Assembly (NCBI RefSeq): GCF_002188635.1 | Contig: NZ_NINX01000041.1 | Location: forward strand, 1 to 64,000 | DNA from: Pigmentiphaga sp. NML030171 | GTDB lineage: Bacteria; Pseudomonadota; Gammaproteobacteria; Burkholderiales; Burkholderiaceae_B | DNA: 64,000 nucleotides | Reading direction: 5' to 3' | In this document: positions 58,801-64,000 of the stretch, piece after piece | How the letters are laid out: each line of letters opens with the position of its first letter | Numbering within the stretch: the first letter of the stretch is position 1 | The notes under the pieces: model-generated | The model's input: only the letters and a program-made list of their open reading frames with translations | What the model was told of the DNA's origin: nothing | Databases searched by the model: none | Translations under genes and position numbers: made by a program

Positions 58801-59618
58801 AGGCCTACCAGCCCCAGCATGCCAACCTGGCCCTGGGCGAGGACGCCCGCGTCACGAACCTGGCCGTCCTGTCCATCGCCTGCTGGCATACCGGCAGGGT
58901 CGAGGACGCCTTGCAGGCCTCGCGTGAATCGGTGGCGCATGCGCGGCGCATCGGCCACCGCTATTCGCTGCTGTACGCGCTGGTGTCGGCCACCGAGCTG
59001 CACCGGCTGAACCGCGAGGTCGACGAGGTCGCCACCCTGTCGTCCGAAGCCTTGCAGATCGCGCGCGAGATGGGAACGCCGCTGTGGGCCGTCTGCGCCG
59101 AGACCAGCGAGGCCTGGGTCAAGGCCGTGCGCGGAGACGCCACGGCGCTGGCGGAGATGGCCTCGTGCGTGCAGCGGATTCCCGCCATCATGAAGGGGAT
59201 CGCGCCCCTGCTGGTCGCGCGGTGGACCGATGCATGCGACCTGGTGGAGGACGTCGGTGCCGGGCTGGACGCCACCACGCATGGGCTGCGCGAAGTCACG
59301 CAGACCCAGGCCCGCTACCTCCAGTCCGAGTTCGAGCGCATCAAGGGCAAGCAGTTGTTCCGCCAGGGACAGCCGGCCAGCGTGTTCCGGCCATGGCTGG
59401 AGCGGGCGCTGGAAACCGCCTGCGCGCTGGATTCTCCGCTGCTGGCGCTGCGTGCGCTGACCAACCTGGTGCGCTACGCCTGTCCCGTCCCCGATGCCGG
59501 GCACTTGGCCCTGATGGCCCGCATGATGGCGCGCGTGCAGGGCGGCGACGGGCTGTGGGAAGTCCGGGCCGCGCGGGGCCTGCTGTCCCGCTACGGCGCG
59601 CAAATGGTCCTGCGCTGA
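55884..59618 (+). CDS. Large BTAD/LAL-type transcriptional regulator with pseudo-cyclase and AAA ATPase domains
   Basis: Probable signal-responsive transcription activator, 1244 residues from ATG 55884 (CACGAGG upstream). Layout: winged-helix DNA-binding domain (~1-95), BTAD helical domain (~100-245, with YRGEFLQGLEL), a class III cyclase-like domain (~260-430), an AAA/STAND ATPase with Walker A GEAGLGKSF (Lys479) and Walker B CFDDVHWAD (Asp584-585), and a long TPR-like helical tail (~790-1240). The cyclase part has Glu273 and Pro309-Ser310 where active enzymes have Asp and Gly-Asp (PSGLLAYFGYP against GDGLLAYFGYP), so it should be inactive. It lies 181 bp upstream of the Rieske operon, its likely target. 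Confidence 0.88.
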   Translation: MRSSLSLYLLGPLAMESADGPLSIRYNKARALLAYLALEGGFHTREALAFMLWPDASVQAGRENLRRMLFLLKDALKPDAIESSRDVLRLRAEAGLWTDVGAFTSVLDGEQRALAMGAVIDSERIAHAVALYRGEFLQGLELDDAPDFGNWVQMRREQYHQRYLQALGMLVESHEREGNLQAGIECAEQWVTVAPLDGTAWHQMLRLLVKAGQLDRARREFQRYRHLLDMELGTTPDASVAALLEAPGTGREAGARRQASMGERRQLTVLSCEFEVTGEPEDIVEVQRQLMACCEPTLRAAGAHVVRMPSGLLAYFGYPFAQEDSARRAVTAALVCHNSIWSRHWGDEESSLPVRVALGVHTGIAISSAENDVPDAGGMVSRLALQLGAMAGGAGVAVSDVTLHLLGDEYGIEPAGQLTDWSRGVEVQVFLVSGKHSPERQDAARAFCGRDEEMARLVDAYHRGGCYVGLVRGEAGLGKSFLVEHFCDTLQVERVVLQCSSELRQMPYHPFVRWMRACERLAAEPSSLPESAQRILETIGQRMMVGAQAGTPGPGMPGAVDEIGALCHELLRVMVPEGGVICFDDVHWADPSTRDVLALLVEHPLPDRMLLITARPEFVPPWKHTVAVDHLDLGPMDDFAVVDLVHAVADGEDIDAELLRDIIKRSEGIPLYAEELTRDVLADRRDPSAPWSLPASLQDLLMARIDSVGRARPVAQFASVVGGEFTLDLLADATGEPRAELAEALAIMLRQNIIVRCDEKAYAFRHTLLREAAYQSQTRVARVQAHARLARRLESSLAEGNPEVLAWHYSGAGSRAPAVKYLLEAARKAAAQCAYREAVSYYRSALEWFERQGEGIDAIMEELRIRMEFGIQLCALYGFGSEQAVETFRSALTLAQPLGDDPRLFPIYWGLWTSASSWANFSMTLTLAETLLRMAGTAGDPNLLSHAYYARGYSHFFLGRFAEAVADLEHGAKAYQPQHANLALGEDARVTNLAVLSIACWHTGRVEDALQASRESVAHARRIGHRYSLLYALVSATELHRLNREVDEVATLSSEALQIAREMGTPLWAVCAETSEAWVKAVRGDATALAEMASCVQRIPAIMKGIAPLLVARWTDACDLVEDVGAGLDATTHGLREVTQTQARYLQSEFERIKGKQLFRQGQPASVFRPWLERALETACALDSPLLALRALTNLVRYACPVPDAGHLALMARMMARVQGGDGLWEVRAARGLLSRYGAQMVLR

Positions 59619-59657
59619 GGACGCCCCGCCGCGCGGGCGCGGGGCCGATATTCACGT

Positions 59658-59678
59658 CAGCCATACCCGGTATGGCTG
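59658..59678. promoter_or_regulatory. Perfect 10-bp inverted repeat upstream of the Rieske operon
   Basis: CAGCCATACC (59658-59667) and GGTATGGCTG (59669-59678) flank one base, ending 121 bp before the oxygenase start and 40 bp after the regulator stop. A tight palindrome here could be the operator for the upstream regulator or another factor. As an RNA hairpin it lacks a following U-run. Confidence 0.55.
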
Positions 59679-59799
59679 GGGCTGCGTAGACACCCGAAGG
59701 CCTCGCCTCTACCTTTGACACATGTCCGGCAGGATGCCGGCGCGCCATCCGGCCGCGCCCGCATTCCAGCCGCCGTTCACGCATTCCGGAGAACGATAC

Positions 59800-61143
59800 A
59801 TGAGTCGGAAGTGGTCCCCGCAGCAACTGGTCGATGCCGAGCAGGGCACGGTCAGCCGCGAAGTCTATGTCAACCAAGACATCTTCCAGGAAGAACTGGA
59901 GCGCATCTTCTCCCGAGCCTGGCTGTTCGTCGGGCACGAGAGCATGGTGCCCAATCCCGACGATTACTTCGTCAGCCGGATGGGCAATGATTCGGTCATC
60001 CTGACCCGGGACCGGCAGGGGCAGCTCCAGGTCCTGCTCAACAGCTGCCTGCATCGCGGCATGCGGCTGTGCCGCTACGACCAGGGCAACAATCGCACCT
60101 TCACCTGTCCCTACCACGGCTGGAGCTATTCCACCGACGGCAAGCTGGTGGAGCGGGCTGGCGAGCTGGTGGGCGTACCGGGCTTCAAGACCCATTACTA
60201 CGGCGAGCTGGACAAGAAGAACTGGGGCCTGAAGTCGGTGGCCAAGCTGGTCAACTACAAGGGCACGATCTGGGCCACCTGGGACGAGAACGCGCCGTCG
60301 TTCGAAGAGTACCTGGGCGACATGAAGCTGTACCTGGATTTCGCCCTGGACCACCGTGACGGCAGTCCCGGCGGATCGGAGATGATAGGCGGCGTGCAGA
60401 AGTGGCGCATTCCCTGCAACTGGAAGACCGCGGCCGAGAACTTCAACGCCGATCTCTACCACGACATCAGCCACCGCTCGGTGGACGTCGTGGGCATCGG
60501 ACCGGGCGGCAAGGGCCGGCGCGATCCCACGCCCCATCGCGTGTCGATCTCCTTCAAGGACCTGGGGCACGGGCTGGTCGGCCGCGCGCCGTACTACGAA
60601 GAGAACCCGTACACGCCGATCTTCGCGAACTATCCCGAGGTGGAGCAGTACTACCGCAAGGTATACGAGGAGCGCGAGAAGAACCTGGCCGGCACCATGC
60701 GCGTGCTGCACAGCGTGGGCACCATATTTCCCAACATGGCGGTGCACGGCCGCCAGCCGCGCACCATCGCGGTATTCCACCCGGTCAGCGCGACCGAGAC
60801 CGAGATGTGGCGCATCTATCTCGTGGACAAGGACGCCCCGCAGGAGGTGAAGGACGCGGCGCGCGCCTACTACCTGCGCTATTCGGGGCCGGGCGGCATG
60901 ACCGAGTCCGACGACATGGAGAACTGGTGCTACGCCACCGAGTCGAGCACCGGGACCATCGCCCGCACGCTGCACTACAACTACCAGATGGGCATCGGAC
61001 ACGCCAAGCCCGTGCCCGGCCTGCGCGGCGCGGTGACGACGGGCGAGTTCACCGAAGAGAACAACCGGAACTATTACGCGAGATGGGCGCAGTTCATGGA
61101 AGGGCGCTCGTGGGACGAACTCATGCCCACCTACGACGAATAA
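59800..61143 (+). CDS. Rieske-type ring-hydroxylating oxygenase, alpha subunit
   Basis: Large subunit of a non-haem iron oxygenase, 447 residues. ATG 59800 has GGAG nine bases upstream; an earlier in-frame ATG (59722) has no similarity. The Rieske 2Fe-2S ligands are Cys83-His85 (CLH) and Cys103-His106 (CPYHGW). The catalytic domain has the bridging Asp218 and Fe ligands His221 and His225 (NADLYHDISH), with a third carboxylate probably at Asp371 or Asp372 (SDDMENW). The His spacing is one residue shorter than the usual HxxxxH. The substrate is unknown, probably an aromatic compound. No reductase is present before the window end. Confidence 0.93.
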   Translation: MSRKWSPQQLVDAEQGTVSREVYVNQDIFQEELERIFSRAWLFVGHESMVPNPDDYFVSRMGNDSVILTRDRQGQLQVLLNSCLHRGMRLCRYDQGNNRTFTCPYHGWSYSTDGKLVERAGELVGVPGFKTHYYGELDKKNWGLKSVAKLVNYKGTIWATWDENAPSFEEYLGDMKLYLDFALDHRDGSPGGSEMIGGVQKWRIPCNWKTAAENFNADLYHDISHRSVDVVGIGPGGKGRRDPTPHRVSISFKDLGHGLVGRAPYYEENPYTPIFANYPEVEQYYRKVYEEREKNLAGTMRVLHSVGTIFPNMAVHGRQPRTIAVFHPVSATETEMWRIYLVDKDAPQEVKDAARAYYLRYSGPGGMTESDDMENWCYATESSTGTIARTLHYNYQMGIGHAKPVPGLRGAVTTGEFTEENNRNYYARWAQFMEGRSWDELMPTYDE

Positions 61144-61155
61144 GCGGAGCGCGCC

Positions 61156-61698
61156 ATGACCGACACTCACCTGAATACCGACCATGCCTTCCTGTTGCGC
61201 GAGATCGAGCAGTTCTTCTACCGCGAGGCCGACCTGCTGGACGAGCGCCGCTTCGACGAATGGCTGACGTTGCTGCACGAGGACATCCGCTATTGGATGC
61301 CCATCGCGCGCAACGTCAGGCGTGACAACCGCGAGCGCGAACGCACCCGCGAGGGCGTGGAAGCGGCGTGGTTCGACGAAGGCATCCAGACGCTGCGCCA
61401 GCGCGTGGAGCAGATCAACACTGGCATGCACTGGGCCGAGGAGCCGGCCTCGCGCACCTCGCACCTCCTGACCAACGTGCGCATCCTGGAGACCTCCGGC
61501 GCCGGGCTGGAGGAGGAAGTCCGGACCCGGTCGCGCTTCATCGTCTACCAGAACCGCCTGGATACCGAGGTCGCCTGGTTCGTCGGCAAGCGCAACGACA
61601 CGCTGCGCCGCACCGACTCGGGCTGGAAGGTCCTGCGGCGCGAGATCCTGCTGGACCAGACCGTGCTGCTGGGCAAGGCGCTGACCGTCTTCTTCTGA
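61156..61698 (+). CDS. Ring-hydroxylating oxygenase, beta subunit
   Basis: Small subunit of the oxygenase, 180 residues, with the cystatin/SnoaL-like fold of this family. Signatures: EIEQFFYREADLLDERRFDE, WLTLLHEDIRYWMPIARN, EEPASRTSHLLTNVRI and WKVLRREILLDQ. It structures the alpha subunit hexamer and carries no cofactor. It begins 12 bp after the alpha subunit stop. Confidence 0.93.
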   Translation: MTDTHLNTDHAFLLREIEQFFYREADLLDERRFDEWLTLLHEDIRYWMPIARNVRRDNRERERTREGVEAAWFDEGIQTLRQRVEQINTGMHWAEEPASRTSHLLTNVRILETSGAGLEEEVRTRSRFIVYQNRLDTEVAWFVGKRNDTLRRTDSGWKVLRREILLDQTVLLGKALTVFF

Positions 61699-61714
61699 CT
61701 GGGGGTAACGAAAC

Positions 61715-62692
61715 ATGGATCGTCGAGATGTGCTGAAGATGCTGGCCGGCGCCGCGGCGCTGGGCGGCTGTCCCGCGTGGGCCCAGGACGGCTTTCCGTC
61801 GCGCATGATGAAGGTCGTGGTCGCTTATCCGCCGGGGGGCGTGACCGACATCGCCGGCCGGCTGATGGCGGAAATCCTGAGCAAGGAATTCGGCAAGCCC
61901 GCCATCGTCGAGAACAAGGGCGGCGGCACGGGCACCATCGCCCAGCAATACGTGCTGCAACAGCCGCACGACGGCCACGTGCTGCTGTCGGGCGGGCTGG
62001 GGGGCCTGATCCTGCCGGTCATCCTGAATCCCAACCTGCCGGTGGACCCGCAGGCGAGCTTCACGCCGGTGGCGCAGGTGGCGGAGTTCGTCAATGTGCT
62101 GCTGGTGGGGCGCGACGTGAAAGCGCGCAACGTGAGCGAACTGATCGCGTACGCCAAGGCCAATCCCGGCAAGCTGAACTACGCCACGAACGGCGTAGGC
62201 ACCTCGGCCCACTTCACCTCGGAGCTGTTCAACCTCCAGGCCGGCACGAAGGTGATCCACATTCCCTACCGGTCCAGCGGCGAGGTCATCTCGGGCCTGC
62301 GCAACGGCGACGTCCACATGGCATTCGCCAACGCGCCCGCGGTCAACGCGCTGGTCAAGGCAGGCACGCTGCGCGCCATCGCGGTGACCAGCGCCAACCG
62401 CACCAAGGAACTGCCCGACGTGCCGACCATGGTGGAGTCGGGCATGCCGGACTTCGTCGTGACCAGCTGGCTGGGCGCCTACGCGGCCGCCGGCACGCCG
62501 GCCGACGTCGTCAGGAAGCTGGGCGAGGTCATCGTGCGCGGCGCGCAGCAGCCCGAGAACGTGCAGCGTTTCGAGACCGTGGGATTCCAGGTCTCGACCA
62601 AGGATGCGGCCGCCTATGCCGCCTTCAACCGCGCCGAGCTGGCGCGGTGGAAAGAGGTGGCGCGGCTGGCCAACATCCGCGCCGAAGGGTGA
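61715..62692 (+). CDS. Bug-family periplasmic solute receptor (tripartite tricarboxylate type)
   Basis: Extracytoplasmic solute-binding protein of 325 residues. The N-terminus MDRRDVLKMLAGAAALGG, ending CPAWAQDG, looks like a Tat or lipoprotein-like export signal with an Arg pair. The Bug fold shows VVVAYPPGGVTDIAGRLMAE, VENKGGGTGTIAQ, NYATNGVGTSAHFTSELF, HIPYRSSGEVISGL and LPDVPTMVESG. No TctA/TctB transporter genes are nearby, as for most Bug proteins in this family. It lies in the oxygenase operon and may present the aromatic substrate. Confidence 0.93.
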   Translation: MDRRDVLKMLAGAAALGGCPAWAQDGFPSRMMKVVVAYPPGGVTDIAGRLMAEILSKEFGKPAIVENKGGGTGTIAQQYVLQQPHDGHVLLSGGLGGLILPVILNPNLPVDPQASFTPVAQVAEFVNVLLVGRDVKARNVSELIAYAKANPGKLNYATNGVGTSAHFTSELFNLQAGTKVIHIPYRSSGEVISGLRNGDVHMAFANAPAVNALVKAGTLRAIAVTSANRTKELPDVPTMVESGMPDFVVTSWLGAYAAAGTPADVVRKLGEVIVRGAQQPENVQRFETVGFQVSTKDAAAYAAFNRAELARWKEVARLANIRAEG

Positions 62693-62695
62693 AGC

Positions 62696-62929
62696 ATGAG
62701 CGGACACAATGCGCTGAATCTGATCCACATCAAGCCGGGAGCCCGGCTGCGTACCAACGAAGGGGCGGTCGTGGAGCTGGTCGAGAACCCGCAGGACGGC
62801 GTCTGGCTGATCTGCCGCTACGTGGAGCATCCGTCCGAGCCGGAACTGGTCGGCGATGCCGAACAGACCGTGTTCGCGCAGGACATCGTCGGCCTGGCCG
62901 ACGCCAACCAACAGGGAGAAGGGTCGTGA
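62696..62929 (+). CDS. Small protein of unknown function in the oxygenase operon
   Basis: A 77-residue acidic protein that I do not recognise. ATG 62696 has GAAGGG upstream and lies 4 bp after the receptor stop; its end overlaps the aminotransferase start as GTGA. The sequence alternates hydrophobic and charged residues (ARLRTNEGAVVELVENPQDG, VWLICRYVEHP, EQTVFAQDIVGL), suggesting a small beta-barrel. There are no cysteine clusters, membrane helices or signal peptide. Coupling on both sides argues that it is a real gene. Confidence 0.75.
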   Translation: MSGHNALNLIHIKPGARLRTNEGAVVELVENPQDGVWLICRYVEHPSEPELVGDAEQTVFAQDIVGLADANQQGEGS

Positions 62930-64000
62930 CCGCGAGCTGGACCGACAGGAAGAATGCGGCCTGCCCGCGAGGCGTGGGCCTGGTGACGGAAATCTACGCC
63001 GCGCAGGCGGCGGGCAGCGAACTGACCGACGAGACGGGGCGCCGCTACATCGACTTCGCCGGCGGCATCGGCGTGCTGAACGTCGGCCACAGGCATCCCC
63101 GGGTGGAGGCCGCCATCGTCGAGCAGGCGCGGCGTTTCACGCACACCTGCTATCAGGTCGTGCCCTACGCATCCTACGTGAGGCTGGCCGAGCGCCTGAA
63201 CGCGCTGGTGCCGGGCGATTTCGACAAGAAGACGGTGTTCTTCACCACCGGGGCGGAAGCCGTGGAGAACGCGGTCAAGATCGCGCGCGCGGCCACGGGC
63301 AGGACCGCCGTCATCGGCTTCACCGGCGCCTTCCATGGACGCACGATGATGGGGCTGGCGCTGACCGGGAAGGTCGCGCCCTACAAGACGGGTTTCGGTC
63401 CATTCCCGGGAGACGTCTATCGCGTGCCGTTTCCGTCCGCCGACACGTCCGAGGCGGTGGCCCGGTCCCTGGCCGCGCTCGAGGACCTGCTGCGCTACGA
63501 CGTCGAAGCCGCCCGCGTGGCCGCCATCGTGATCGAGCCCGTGCAGGGGGAGGGCGGCTTCCATCCGGCGCCCCAGGCGTTGATGCGCGGACTGCGCGCG
63601 CTGTGCGACCGGCACGGCATGCTGCTTATCGCCGACGAGATCCAGTGCGGCATGGGGCGTACCGGGAAGATGTTCGCGATGGAACACTTCGGCGTGGCGG
63701 CGGACCTGACGACGGTGGCCAAGAGCCTGGCCGGCGGCATGCCGCTGTCGGCCGTGGTCGGGCGTGCCGAGGTCATGGATGCCGTGGCGCCCGGCGGCCT
63801 GGGCAGCACCTACGCGGGCGCGCCGCTGGCGATCGCCGCCGCGCATGCCGTCCTGGATGTGTTCGAGCAGGAAAACCTGCTCGAGTCCGGCAACGAGCTG
63901 GCCCGCGTGATGCGTGGGCGCCTGGAGGCGGCGCGGGCCCGGCATGGCTGCATCGGCCAGGTACGCGGCCTCGGTCCCATGCTGGCCATGGAACTGCTGG
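62926..64000 (+). CDS. 4-aminobutyrate-type aminotransferase (class III), partial
   Basis: PLP-dependent class III aminotransferase, 358 codons visible and cut by the window end (the family is ~425). GTG 62926 overlaps the preceding stop. Conserved parts: YIDFAGGIGVLNVGHRHP, FFTTGAEAVENAVKIAR, TGAFHGRTMMGLALTGK, the PLP-binding Asp in IADEIQCGMGRTGKMF, and Lys266 in VAKSLAGGMPLSAVVG. It most resembles GabT. In this operon it could remove the amino group of an amine substrate or product, but this is inference. Confidence 0.9.
   Translation, partial: MTASWTDRKNAACPRGVGLVTEIYAAQAAGSELTDETGRRYIDFAGGIGVLNVGHRHPRVEAAIVEQARRFTHTCYQVVPYASYVRLAERLNALVPGDFDKKTVFFTTGAEAVENAVKIARAATGRTAVIGFTGAFHGRTMMGLALTGKVAPYKTGFGPFPGDVYRVPFPSADTSEAVARSLAALEDLLRYDVEAARVAAIVIEPVQGEGGFHPAPQALMRGLRALCDRHGMLLIADEIQCGMGRTGKMFAMEHFGVAADLTTVAKSLAGGMPLSAVVGRAEVMDAVAPGGLGSTYAGAPLAIAAAHAVLDVFEQENLLESGNELARVMRGRLEAARARHGCIGQVRGLGPMLAMELL

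Noticed and set aside
59341-61806. 821-codon minus-strand open frame across the regulator end and oxygenase genes
   Set aside because: Antisense shadow; the plus strand encodes clear oxygenase subunits.

Overview
The window looks like a chromosomal segment of a high-GC betaproteobacterium of the family Alcaligenaceae, most likely Bordetella or a close relative such as Achromobacter. This rests on the codon bias, the Bug-family periplasmic receptor, the gene order yceD-rpmF-plsX-fabHDG-acpP-fabF-rpoE-rseA-rseB-mucD-lepA-lepB-rnc-era-recO-pdxJ-acpS-nagZ-uvrC-pgsA, and short GC-rich repeats between housekeeping genes. No rRNA, tRNA, CRISPR array, prophage or insertion sequence was seen.

Region 1 (1-12049) is a cellulose synthesis locus on the minus strand, read bcsD-bcsP-bcsQ-bcsA-bcsB-bcsZ-bcsC, with bcsC cut by the window edge. 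A divergent gene encodes an EAL phosphodiesterase whose GGDEF-like N-terminal domain is degenerate. BcsA has an intact PilZ c-di-GMP site, so the neighbouring gene could lower the activating signal.

Region 2 (12059-17977, minus) is a signalling operon: a hybrid histidine kinase with three receivers, CheR, a receiver-less CheB and a response regulator with an active-looking GGDEF domain. It ends 9 bp from the phosphodiesterase gene, so c-di-GMP synthesis, breakdown and use are encoded side by side.

Region 3 (18121-24687) holds rne (minus, with a clear terminator and a 705-bp divergent upstream region), then rluC, a Gph-like phosphatase gene and an S49 peptidase gene on the plus strand.

Region 4 (24730-30358, minus) is an accessory operon. 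It encodes an AprA/fumarate-reductase-like flavoprotein, a two-cluster ferredoxin, and a complete SsuABC/TauABC-type importer with two different permeases. I infer uptake and redox processing of a small organic anion, perhaps an organosulfur compound; the substrate is unknown.

Region 5 (30536-54231) is the conserved housekeeping block: an RsmI-like methyltransferase and Maf (minus), then on the plus strand fatty-acid and phospholipid synthesis, the sigma-E envelope stress operon, LepA, signal peptidase, RNase III, Era, RecO, PdxJ, AcpS, NagZ, UvrC and PgsA. Five copies of a GC-rich repeat lie between co-directional genes in Regions 4 and 5; one runs into the end of recO and one appears to supply the ribosome-binding site of rnc.

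Region 6 (54288-64000) is accessory: an MFS transporter, then a 1244-residue regulator (winged helix, BTAD, dead cyclase-like domain, AAA ATPase, TPR-like tail). A perfect 10-bp inverted repeat follows, then a catabolic operon with Rieske oxygenase alpha and beta subunits, a Bug solute receptor, a 77-residue unknown protein and a GABA-type aminotransferase cut by the window end. This regulator-operon pair, and the flavoprotein-ferredoxin-importer operon, are the best candidates for undescribed systems here.
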